A program made the translations under genes and the position numbers. The notes beneath the pieces were generated by a model that did no database searches, was not told the origin of the DNA, and worked only from the letters and a program-made list of their open reading frames with translations. Shown piece by piece: positions 1-8,372 of a stretch of 64,000 bases of DNA; positions within the stretch are counted from its first letter, which is position 1, and each line of letters opens with the position of its first letter. Source of the DNA: Paramacrobiotus metropolitanus (taxonomy: Eukaryota > Tardigrada > Eutardigrada > Parachela > Macrobiotidae); the NCBI RefSeq assembly GCF_019649055.1, contig NW_026570221.1, positions 124,001 to 188,000 on the forward strand, written 5' to 3'.

Positions 1-17
1 TGTGGAAAATTGCATAG

Positions 18-566
18 GACGAGGCTTTGCTTTACCGCTTAGAAACAAAGTACATCGATACACTGTCCAAATACAGCGTCTACGACGTCACTGGCGCTCC
101 ATCGCCAGTCGAGTTCTTTCGCCAGCGGAATTTCAACATCGTAAGTCTTCAAGCGTAACTACATTTCAAAGAACATTTAGTTTGATGTCGACCGCTCTCC
201 TGTTCACATCAAAATGGCTTTAGTACGGGCTTTGGAAGTTTTGGGGTGCATGAAGATTTTACTATCTACAAAATCAACGCTGTAGTTAGTATGTTTTGGA
301 ATCCGAAGGATGTTTGCTTCTTTCTAGTGTTCGATGCCAAACCGGACGGTTCTGGGCTGAAGAAGGCCATGGACAAAGGAGTTCGCCTGGTGTATGCCGA
401 TATCAACTGTTTGTTGGGGATGATTAGAAACGGGACACTGCAGGATTGTATGGACCGGGCCATTATCGACAAGGGTGCTGAAAAGTTTTCTCTGCCGGGT
501 CAGGGCTGTGTGGATGTTACTGTCAGCATCCACCCGAAATACGGACGCATGATCCGTTTCTCTTAA
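18..566 (+). pseudogene. TIR-encoded unidentified gene, left copy, frameshifted
   Basis: Same gene as 12,965-13,514. A frame open from 18 runs to 140, where a GTAAGT donor starts a 40-base intron (141-180) ending in TTTAG. The second exon continues in phase 0. A G-run near 243-246 is one base shorter than in the right copy and breaks the frame; the downstream frame remains open to the stop at 566. Either a real mutation or a homopolymer error. Function not recognised. Confidence 0.6.
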
Positions 567-773
567 CCTCGGCGCACCATTCAACTACCATATCAGGGAT
601 TTATCAATCTCATGGAGGAAATCTACATCCAGCACTGGGGCCGGGATATTGTTGTCTGACTGGATGCTTCAATTTTTATTAGCATATCTTACTTAGCATT
701 TACTCTGTTCTGTTTGTCGTGAAAAGAAAAAAGGCTTAGAAGCCATTATTTGTGACAGTCTTAACTTGAAAGG

Positions 774-782
774 TATATAAAG
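774..782 (+). promoter_or_regulatory. TATA box of TBP-like gene, left TIR
   Basis: TATATAAAG. A start site about 30 bases downstream (around 804-810) leaves the ATG at 821, in strong GCCATGG context, as the first usable start, and excludes the TTG at 791. This decides the gene's start. Confidence 0.6.
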
Positions 783-820
783 GTTCCAAGTTGACACTGT
801 CGCAATTAATGCTCGTAGCC

Positions 821-1360
821 ATGGATATCCGTAACGTCATTCTTTCGGTCCAATTCGACAAAGCGATTTGTTTGGAGAAAGTTTGGAAATCATTTCCACT
901 TAATACAAAGTCTGTTAAAGGATTTAATTCTGTCACTTTAAGTTTAGAAAACAAAACGTTCTGTCAATTATTCCCTAATGGTAAGGCTATAATAAACGGT
1001 GCTAAAAGTATTACAGGGTCGTATTCACTTCTAAAATGTTATCAAATGATGCTTTATACTCAAGGCATAGAATTAAACATTAAGGACAGCAGTGTCGCAA
1101 ATACCGTTTGCACGTACAAGCATACACAGAACGTTAACTTGGTAAAGCTTTACGAGAAAGCAAAAAACTTCTCCGTGCAACGTCTACTAGAGCCAGAGCT
1201 GTTTCCAGCACTAAAATTAAGGCTTTCGTACGCTACCATTCATATTTTCCATACTGGTAGCTGTGTAGTCCTTGGTTGTACTTCTTCGGAGCAAATTCGA
1301 GAAGTTTTTGAATTTATAATAAAACTCCTAGATTCTTCAACTGAAAACTCCAGAATCTGA
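821..1360 (+). CDS. TATA-binding-protein-like factor encoded in Polinton TIR (left copy, intact)
   Basis: 179 residues, the size of a TBP core, with the two-lobe TBP saddle pattern. Lobe 1 has FNSVTL (F35) and LFPNGKAIINGAK (F51). Lobe 2 has EPELFPAL (F128) and IFHTGSCVVLG (F143), followed by an EVFEFIIKLL helix. These phenylalanines sit where TBP inserts two Phe pairs into the minor groove, so TATA-type DNA binding is plausible. Known of the family: TBP nucleates RNA polymerase preinitiation complexes. Inferred: it directs transcription of element genes, perhaps including its own, since a TATA box lies 39 bases upstream of the ATG. Start chosen at 821 (GCCATGG); an in-frame ATG at 809 is possible. 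The right-TIR copy is frameshifted near its C-terminus. TBP is not a core Polinton gene to my knowledge. The family call rests on motifs read by eye. Confidence 0.82.
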   Translation: MDIRNVILSVQFDKAICLEKVWKSFPLNTKSVKGFNSVTLSLENKTFCQLFPNGKAIINGAKSITGSYSLLKCYQMMLYTQGIELNIKDSSVANTVCTYKHTQNVNLVKLYEKAKNFSVQRLLEPELFPALKLRLSYATIHIFHTGSCVVLGCTSSEQIREVFEFIIKLLDSSTENSRI

Positions 1361-1462
1361 ATCGATACAAGAGTTTTTCAAAGTCAAAATCAGGAGTTTC
1401 TTGAAAAAAATTTCTCATAGATAAAGCATACAAATAGCGGTCTGAAAACGGAGTTTTTTAAA

Positions 1463-1532
1463 ATGGAAAAGGTGACTTTTGATTTCAGATTTAAAACTCC
1501 TTGTTCGCTTTATATTTCTGGTCCAACTATGT
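1463..1532 (+). pseudogene. Duplicated 5' end of packaging ATPase
   Basis: Exact inverted copy of the ATPase start at 12,069-12,000. It encodes about 23 residues up to the middle of the Walker A loop (GPTM), then ends at the TIR boundary. It has no downstream ATPase sequence and is a by-product of the inverted duplication. Confidence 0.85.
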
Positions 1533-3877
1533 GCTGAATGCGCCCACCAAGGTCTCGATTCAGCAACTCCATCCATTGCGTGGCTTGAACGCTGGTGCGT
1601 CGGTTGCGGTGGGGGCCATGAGCTGACAACACAGCTAACTTTTCAGGTTCCAGATGGAACGTGCGGTAATACTTATTGCAGGCGGAAGACATAGTGATAC
1701 TGTCCAGCGGGTTCAGATTAGTGAGAGCGATGAAATCCTCTACAAACTTGAGGGCACAGCGTCGGAGAACGGTGACGTCATTCGAGCAGTACGACATGAT
1801 TTCTGCACGAAAGTCGAACTGTTCCCCCGCAGCGGCTTTAGTTTCGGCATGCCACTTTGGGAAATCTTCTTTATCGTTCTTCTTTAGACCGTCAAAAACG
1901 TACATTACCGGTTCAGGCCACGGCAGCACTTTATCCCAGTTCTCAGGTCGATTAAAGTGATGCGGAAAATCACCTTTCTATACTTCCACCTCCAGACCAA
2001 CTGCTTTGGGCAAACTGCTGAGTTTCATAGGCATAAAATTCAGTGTGTCACGGGAACAATATTTAACGAACGGTAGCGCAGCTCCAGAAGCTGGGTTCCC
2101 CTCTTGATGACTTCCACACCGCGTAGTTTATTGCCCAAAAGGTGCTTTAGGAGAAAGTGCCCGTCATATCCCCGGAAGTTATGCGCAATGATGGTATGAT
2201 GGTTGTGCTGCTCTGAAAACAGCCATTCTCCAAACTTCTGTCCGACATCCTTGGTCATTGGTTGACCATCCGCCGGAAATCGGAATTCCGTACCGTCTTC
2301 GTACTGGGCCACAACACAACTTGGAGTATGTCCATTGACCGGATCATTGTACGTCTCATAATCGAAGAAAATGTATCGCTTCGGCGGCTCTGGTTTATCT
2401 GGTAAGGTCGGTAAAGGCTTTGGAAGGACTTTTATGAAACACTTATGCGTGGCTTGAGGAACCCACTCACGGCAAACTGTGCAAAACATCTCCCCACACT
2501 GGTGGTTACCATTTGGACGACGTGTCAAGTTCACAAAGCGGCGGCAGTCTTTACAGTAAAACATCTGGGAACAATAGGTTTTTCCGTTACGGCGAACAGC
2601 TTTGTGGATGGTGAAGCATTCCTGGTTGTTGAACGTACGGCGGCAGTCGCCACAGCGAACAACCACCCCTTCCACACATTCACTAACTGACCGATAACAA
2701 AAGCGACAGTTCCCACCGCATCGATGCTGCTCCTTGTGACTGTACGGCTTGTCACACTCTAAGCAGAAGTATGACGAGTTGAAAATACCGGTCACCGTAG
2801 TCACGAGGTCAAAGTGATTCTTCTCCAACAAGACAAAGATTTCCTTCATATCCTTTGTTTTCTTTTCCGGCACACGGGCGATAATGGTATTGCCGTGATC
2901 CGCCGAAATAACTTTAACCTGGAATTCGGGAAAGCATTCTTCCTGGATGGCACTCAGGTCGTTAAGGTTGTAGCACCGTCCCAACGGTAAATCAGACAGC
3001 TGGATAATTTCTCGGGCATGGCCTGTCAGCTTGTTAATTCCTTTCTCACTGTAGAGGTGCTTCCACTGGCTTTTGTACGTTCCTTGAGCATCATGCGTCA
3101 AGCGGTACTTGCCCGAGTACAGCGCTGCTGGTAGACAATAGTTATTGTGCACACGGACAGTAACAATGGACGTGCTGAAACGTTTGGCGTCGCGCGCTAC
3201 GTGACGATGTAAAAACCTCCAGTTACCACTACTCGGCATAATAGTGCGAAAAATCCGGATTGAAAAGGTATCGTCCAGCACCATCCGCCCGGAGTTGGCC
3301 TTGGTACATACAGCAACAAGGTCGTCGACACTGAAGTCCGACAATTTCCGCATAGACAAGTAAATTGGGAATTCCAGCGACGCACAGCTAATGGAAATGG
3401 TACCACGGTCAGATGGTTGAAACTGAGCCACGCAGAGATTCAATATGGATTCCAGCAGTAAAGGCAGAAGCAAGACTGTTTCTTCCTGAGAATAAATACG
3501 CGGCAGGGCGGCGATTTCCACACGGTACTCGTACTCGGTGCTGTTGAATTTCTTGAACTGACGCTCTTTGTTTTTAGTCAGGCTGAAGAGTGCTGAGAAA
3601 TCCGGAATATCACTAATTTTTTCAAGCGTCTGCAGATATATTAGAATAAGAATGCTTTGAAGATTATGAAAATAATAAAAAAACAAAATTAGAGTGTAAC
3701 TGCATCTAGAGTAGATTTCCTTGTAATCAGTTTACAAAACCGACTTGTTGGTTTTGCGAAAAACTAACTATAACAAATTCAATTTTCGGTTTTATTGAGA
3801 AAATTTATTCTTATTTTATTAATTCGTTAGCTTACTAGTGGGTTTTGCGAAGCTGCATCTGGAATGTCAATGTCCAT
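1511..3877 (-). pseudogene. Protein-primed DNA polymerase B, truncated by left TIR and frameshifted
   Basis: Polinton PolB would replicate the element from its termini. Exon 1 (3,877-3,836) starts at GCCATGG and ends at donor GTAAGC. A 206-base intron (3,835-3,630) ends in CTGCAG, and exon 2 continues in phase 0. Exon 2 has the Cys/His-rich region (CxxC pairs, about residues 310-420 of the open segment) and exonuclease motifs Exo I (FFDYET), Exo II (HNFRGYD) and Exo III (YCSND). Breaks: a one-base loss near 2,050-2,058, a TAG at 1,980-1,978, and loss of everything after 1,532, where the TIR begins. The polymerase palm and fingers motifs are therefore absent. The last residues before the stop at 1,511 are read from TIR sequence. 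The family is certain; the intron is inferred from splice signals and phase. Confidence 0.9.
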
Positions 3878-4110
3878 GGCACCGTCCGCCGGTTCCCCCG
3901 CGCCTTCTTGATTAACACCCATTCCCACCTAGATCGTTGAATTTCGGTAAGTTCGCTGTATCAAATAACAAATAATGCCACCGCAAAACACAAAATATAG
4001 TATGTGTTGTTGCCTGTACTGTAGTCTGCTCACTTTCGAAGGTCACAGATCTGCATATAATACCGACCCAAATAAACTGATCATTGCGTAAAGCATGCAA
4101 AAAGTACAAT
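3878..4110. other. Intergenic spacer upstream of PolB
   Basis: AT-rich sequence between the PolB start and the tandem repeats. It presumably contains the PolB promoter, but I see no clear TATA box or open frame. Confidence 0.4.
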
Positions 4111-4610
4111 GTCATCGAAAGCTATTGCTCTAACTGGGACAAATCCGTATTATCAAGGTGGTGTACGTCAAAACAGTATTGTTCTAAGTGGGTCAGATAC
4201 GTATTTATAGCTGGTTTTCATCAAAACAACCTTTGTTCTAAGTGGATCAAAAGGCTGACTCAGCTATTGTTCTAAGCAGGACAAATCCGTATAAATAGTT
4301 AGTGTTCATCAAAACAACTTTTGTTCTAAGTGGGTCAAACCCGGATTAACAAGCTGGCGCTCATCAAAACAACTTTTATTCTAAATAGGTCAGGCTGACT
4401 CAGCTATTGTTCTAACCAGGACAAATCCGTATTAATAGTTAGTGTTTATTAAAACAACTTTTGTTCTAAGTGGGTCAAACCCGGATTAACAAGCTAGCGC
4501 TCATCAAAACAACTTTTATTCTAAATAGGTCAGGCTGACTCGGCTATTGTTCTAACCAGGACAAATCCGAATTAACAGTTAGTGTTCATCAAAACAAACT
4601 ATCGGCAGCA
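4110..4610. repeat. Internal tandem repeats of the Polinton
   Basis: About 60-base units built around GTTCTAAGTGGGTCAAA, AGGACAAATCCGTATTAA and TCATCAAAACAAC. They are arranged so that roughly 139-base blocks recur (for example starting near 4,321 and 4,460). Units vary by a few substitutions. No long open frame. Function unknown. Confidence 0.8.
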
Positions 4611-4619
4611 TTGCTCGAA

Positions 4620-4985
4620 GTATGTCAAACAATTAACTCGTATCATCAGTAAAAGTAAAATTGCAATCCCATAAAAATTTATCAATTTTTTGTAATTTTT
4701 AGGCGTATTACTTTTAACAGACGCTTTATTAAATATACATTAATAAAAATTAGCAACACTCATTTACCAAAAAGCATTGAAATATAACATATTTACAAAG
4801 AATAAGTTAACGTTTTAACGATGCAGTTAACGACATGCTATAACAATACTCAGTTCTGATTTAGATGACTTTGAAAACAAGACAGATTTCGGAATTTTAG
4901 TGTTTACAACGAACATAATTTTAAATAAGTTAAAAATTATATTTAATTTATCACGTTTTAATTTATTTAACGAAAGGTCACTCAC
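4620..4985. other. AT-rich spacer downstream of acidic-repeat ORF
   Basis: Mostly A+T. On the minus strand it would be the intron or 3' region of the ORF at 4,986-5,270. No convincing acceptor or exon identified. Confidence 0.35.
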
Positions 4986-5270
4986 CCTCGCATCATCCTC
5001 CGGATCCCATTGTCCTTCTGTCAGTATGGCCTCCATGTCCCGGCGATCCGCATCAGTAGAGTGATATGAAGCAGAATCCCGTTGACCTTCGGCAAAGATG
5101 GCGTCCGCATCCATACGATCAGCATCGGAAATAAGGTAAGGCGGAGATGAAAGAGCAGTCCAGTCACCCTCAGCCCAAATGGCATCCGCATCAACATGGT
5201 CCGTATCGGTGGTACTCGTCCATGGTTCGTTATCCAAATCAAAAAGTTGCAACTGGAAGTCAGATGCACT
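4986..5270 (-). CDS. Acidic repeat protein, ends uncertain
   Basis: Open minus-strand frame with three imperfect repeats of about 27 residues built on DADRxDADAIxAEGQWD. The last copy runs into AGG|GTGAGT, a good splice donor, so the frame beyond 4,986 is probably intron. The first in-frame ATG is only inside repeat 2. The real start must lie in an upstream exon or the frame is incomplete; a TTTAAAAAG element occurs near 5,280-5,288. It lies between the IAP-like gene and PolB. No family recognised. The repeat periodicity and acidic bias support coding; the boundaries do not. Confidence 0.45.
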
Positions 5271-5420
5271 AACGCGCCCTTTTTAAAGGCAGTGATCGCC
5301 AACTCACACTGGTGATGACCCAATTTCAGACTGGCGATGAACGCCCACCTCGGATCTGATTGGTCACTTTCCCCCTTTCTTTTGTTAATTTTTCCCACCC
5401 CTTTCTCTTTATTGGTAGCT

Positions 5421-6170
5421 TCATAACATACAGCATTTAACAAATAAAATTGTATTCCACTCCCAGACACGAGCCCGACAAATAGGACAATGATACATAC
5501 GCATAGAACACGCCTCACAGCAAGCTGCGTGACCACAAGGTTGAAATGCACACTTTATATCGGCATTCAAATAAATAGTACATTGCGGCTTCTCTGAAGT
5601 CTCTTTACGCTCAGCGTAGACGGCAGCCGCCGCGGTGGCCACTTGCTCCGATTTCGCAAAGGCTTTGGCGATGATTTCTTCCGCATATTGTAATCCTTTT
5701 TCCTGTTTCACGAAGCTGCAGTTGTACGACCCAACACCATGACGCGCGTGTTCCTCCCATGGAATATCTTCAACCTGCCAGTTTTCCAGATGAATGTTAC
5801 AAGAAAAACACTGGACCCGATCCTTTGGTCCAGTAAAAAAGAATCCCGCTTCGGCCATTTCTCGGGGGTGTTGTTTAAATGTCCAGTTGTAAAATGTAGC
5901 GAATCTCGCTTTAACATCAGCCATTGGGGAGTGTTTCAAAGATCCAACTCTGGGACAGTCGGTTGCTTCCATGTCGTGTCGCAGTACAAGGTTTTCATCC
6001 CCTTCCCAGTCATGCGCAGTCCACGCACAATATGCACAACCGACTTCATCGGGAAACTGCTTAAAAAACAGACCGGCAAGTACCAGTCTGGATGGAGCCG
6101 TCAAAGGCCATGGCCAACTGACAAATGACCGAACACGGTTTTCAACAATTGTCAAATCTGGTCGCGCCAT
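5421..6170 (-). CDS. Inhibitor-of-apoptosis protein, two BIR domains plus variant RING
   Basis: About 249 residues from the ATG at 6,170 (AAAATGG context); an in-frame ATG at 6,251 would add 27. BIR1 has CAYC, then W, then H-x6-C (HDMEATDC). BIR2 is canonical, with CFSC, W, EEH and C. The C-terminal RING reads CTIY, CGH, CxxC, CPIC: the second zinc-binding Cys is Tyr (TAT where TGT is expected), so E3 ubiquitin-ligase activity may be reduced. Known of the family: BIR proteins block caspases and are carried by baculoviruses and other large DNA viruses. Inferred: it delays death of the host cell during element replication. A TATATAA at 6,214-6,208 lies about 40 bases upstream of the ATG, so it may have its own promoter. 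Frame intact. Confidence 0.88.
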   Translation of the reverse strand: MARPDLTIVENRVRSFVSWPWPLTAPSRLVLAGLFFKQFPDEVGCAYCAWTAHDWEGDENLVLRHDMEATDCPRVGSLKHSPMADVKARFATFYNWTFKQHPREMAEAGFFFTGPKDRVQCFSCNIHLENWQVEDIPWEEHARHGVGSYNCSFVKQEKGLQYAEEIIAKAFAKSEQVATAAAAVYAERKETSEKPQCTIYLNADIKCAFQPCGHAACCEACSMRMYHCPICRARVWEWNTILFVKCCML

Positions 6171-6207
6171 TTTGAACGAGTGAAGTTCATTACACGCTTC
6201 GCGAGCG

Positions 6208-6216
6208 TTATATATT
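6208..6216 (-). promoter_or_regulatory. Possible TATA box for IAP-like gene
   Basis: AATATATAA on the minus strand, about 40 bases before the ATG at 6,170. It overlaps the stop codon of the upstream membrane protein. It favours the 6,170 start over 6,251. Confidence 0.4.
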
Positions 6217-6426
6217 GTTGGTATCGCCAGTTGGTACTGGCGATGAGTCATCACTCAGCATTACGTCTAGTACATCTTTTGTCAGCTGGTTGGATTCCGT
6301 TATGCGGGTTACGTTGGGCTTAGCAAAGTGGCCACATATTTCTAAAATATTAAAAATCAGTAATAAAATGGTGATAAGAATTCCAAAAATAATAGAAATT
6401 ATCTCTTTGATTGTAGGTTTATCCAT
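6208..6426 (-). CDS. Small single-helix membrane protein
   Basis: 72 residues. One strongly hydrophobic segment (about residues 8-32, IISIIFGILITILLLIFNIL), then a polar acidic tail. Its ATG overlaps the end of the protease by 8 bases (ATGGATAA). Its stop overlaps the possible IAP TATA box. Position in the capsid gene chain suggests a virion or membrane-remodelling role, but no family is recognised. Confidence 0.6.
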   Translation of the reverse strand: MDKPTIKEIISIIFGILITILLLIFNILEICGHFAKPNVTRITESNQLTKDVLDVMLSDDSSPVPTGDTNNI

Positions 6427-6919
6427 GATTTATTAGTGATTTTATGAATTCGTTGTCTCTTAATTTTGTGCTCATACGGAAGAATTTATTGATAAATTTG
6501 CATACGAATTTATCGTTTACCCCTTTATGCTTGGTGAATGCCGACATCAGATCTTTATACGAAAAACCGTAGCATCGCAGTAATACATAAAACATACAGT
6601 ACTGACCGCATACGGTGCTGTCGATGTTTTGTCTTGTAGTATTGGACATAATGACGTAATCATCACCTATCCATTCTGCAATATCCGACGAATATTCCGC
6701 AGGATTACGGCCATACGAATCAAACGCTTCTAACATGTTTTGACGAACGCAGAAGAAAGCCACCCAGTGCTCACCGGGACTCCCCGTTTTTTGTGTGTTT
6801 ACGATTTATGCACCAGGGTATTGTTTTTCTGGTATATTATCACTAGAAAAAACACCAACAAAAATATCACGAATTTTGGAATCTGAATAAAGGGATTTTT
6901 AGATTTCTAAATTATTCAT
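6419..6919 (-). pseudogene. Adenain-like cysteine protease (PRO) with two in-frame stops
   Basis: Maturation protease of the adenovirus/Polinton type, which cleaves capsid-associated precursors. The frame starts at the ATG at 6,919, in a 4-base ATGA overlap with the capsid gene. It contains TAA at codon 7 (6,901-6,899) and codon 38 (6,808-6,806), and is then open to 6,419. Catalytic features are in the open part: GEHWVAFF (His), FDSYG (acidic residue) and TVCGQYC (Gln and Cys nucleophile). Sequence between the stops still looks coding and stays in one frame, so these are point changes rather than an intron. Decay is most likely; readthrough is an alternative (see findings). Confidence 0.85.
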
Positions 6920-7998
6920 GGCGCAAAATCAAAAAGTACTTGTCTATTATTGTTTATTTCAATAATATTATCGTAAACTAGCATGGCGATACATACAGCT
7001 GCTTCTGGTAATGGTTTGGCAAAACGCATGCTCATATTTAAATTACCTTGCCGAATGAGCGATAAAGCACCACGCCCTGTATCCCTAAAGCCAAATAGAG
7101 TCATAACCTTGGGTAACTGACCAATAACAAGGTTGGGCCAAGTATGTTGCTGCTGTCCAGCAAACAGAGTGGTTTGCCGCATGGCAACACGTTTAATGTG
7201 GTACTTGGCATTTGTTGAAACTAACTGCTTAGTTAAAGCCCCTAGAAAATCGGGCGATGGCTCGTATTTTCTAATTTTTAAACGAGGGTTTTTGATAATT
7301 ACAGACTTTGGTTTTGATAAATCGCTGTCCGTCATAAAGACTAGACCGTTTTTGTTACGCACTAATTTTATGCTCAACTCGACACCTGGTATCAGTGGTT
7401 TGTCCTGTTGAAACAAATCACAATGCAGCTTTCCTGATAATTGCAGTGGGCGGCACGCTCGAAGCCACATTCGTCTTAACTCTGCTCCTTTGCTAAAAAA
7501 GATCTTTTAATTGTTAACTTTGGCTTAGTAATATGGATCTTGCTTCCACAGTAATGTATCCATGGCGAACCCAGACAGTTGTAATTGTGAAGCCTGCGCT
7601 TGCTTAGTGTAGCCTAGAAGATTTTCAATGTACCCCCGCATATGGTACATGGAGCTGCTGTCAGAAATATTACGACCACCCAAAGTGACAATTACCTGTT
7701 CAAATAAACTATCGAGAATATTATTTACGGTTGTCAAGCAGGCATCATCCGTGGGCATATCCCCTTTAGAGTCAGTTACATACAGATCACAAGAAAATCG
7801 GACATCTGCCAAACTAATAAGTTCAGTTTGACACGGGGCAATGGTAAAAACATAATCGTTGGATGTGTCCGACGGGGCTTGCGTTGGCCCGATATCATAA
7901 TCGCGGGTATTCCACCTTTCGGTAAGAGTCGCTGGAAGATAAAATAAATGGCTCTCTAGGAGCATAGAAGGTTCGGAATCGCTTTCAATAAGTGCCAT
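6916..7998 (-). pseudogene. Major capsid protein (double jelly-roll) with two in-frame TAA codons
   Basis: Polinton MCP, which would form the icosahedral shell. The ATG at 7,998 shares a base with the upstream stop (TAATG). The first 157 codons cover the N-terminal jelly-roll (TLGGRNISDS, IENLLGYTKQAQ). TAA follows at 7,527-7,525 and 7,509-7,507, then the same frame resumes: LSGKLHCDLFQQDKPLIPGV, KLVRNKNG, then YHIKRVAM, to 6,916. Conserved character runs straight through the stops, so the gene is one frame with two nonsense codons, not two genes. Total about 360 codons, shorter than usual MCPs; some C-terminal-domain sequence may be missing. Confidence 0.88.
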
Positions 7999-8369
7999 TA
8001 TACTTTGTCTTTAAGTGCATCAATTGCAAGTTGTCGCTTTGTAAGGACTACTTTGCGTCGTTTTCGGCCCTTAATACCCGATCCTTGCTGTTGTTTCAGT
8101 TTGTCACTAACATGTTCTACAGCTTTGTCAATTGCCGATTCCACAGCTTTATGGGCCATATTTTTCATGTGCGGTTGGGCTTTTGTTATTAAATTGCTTA
8201 TATGGGGCGCGGCTTTGCTGAAAACACCTTTAGCAAAACCGATAACTTTCCCCCAAAAGCCAGCACCGGACATGGGGGCACCGCGGTATACCGGCATCCC
8301 AAACCCATGTTGCCGGCTAAAGGCCTGTAAATAACGATTTTCATCAAACTTGTGCTCTTGAAGTACCAT
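7998..8369 (-). CDS. pVI/pX-like small virion protein
   Basis: 123 residues. The N-terminus has GFGMPVYRGAPMSGAGFWGK, a Gly-rich segment like those of small Polinton/adintovirus proteins compared with adenovirus pVI/pX. An amphipathic helical stretch (about 40-95) and a basic tail (KGRKRRKVV) follow. Likely a membrane-active or DNA-condensing core protein inside the capsid. It starts 3 bases after the penton stop and ends in TAATG with the MCP start. Frame intact. Confidence 0.65.
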   Translation of the reverse strand: MVLQEHKFDENRYLQAFSRQHGFGMPVYRGAPMSGAGFWGKVIGFAKGVFSKAAPHISNLITKAQPHMKNMAHKAVESAIDKAVEHVSDKLKQQQGSGIKGRKRRKVVLTKRQLAIDALKDKV

Positions 8370-8372
8370 TTT

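Larger units (their letters stand above)
1..1532 (+). repeat. Polinton left terminal inverted repeat (inner part)
   Basis: Reverse-complement match to 12,000-13,531. Only a few differences were seen: a G-run of 4 versus 5 near 243, a T-run of 5 versus 4 near 1,305, and one substitution at 589. The inner boundary is sharp at 1,532. It falls inside the PolB reading frame on one side and copies the first 23 codons of the ATPase on the other. The arm contains two genes, which is unusual for a Polinton TIR. The outer end lies outside the window. Confidence 0.95.

Noticed and set aside
736-954. Minus-strand ORF over the TBP-like gene (and its mirror at 12,577-12,795)
   Set aside because: Shadow frame of the TBP-like gene; no motif, and the opposite strand carries conserved lobes and a TATA box.
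6419-7530. A reassigned genetic code (TAA as sense) as the main explanation
   Set aside because: Host Ig and LRR genes end normally, PolB also has a TAG, and frameshifts occur in other core genes; decay is simpler. Kept only as a low-interest finding.
6916-7998. MCP as two separate genes, or joined by a short intron
   Set aside because: The two open parts are in the same frame, only 57 bases apart, with coding-like residues between; no good donor precedes the first TAA.
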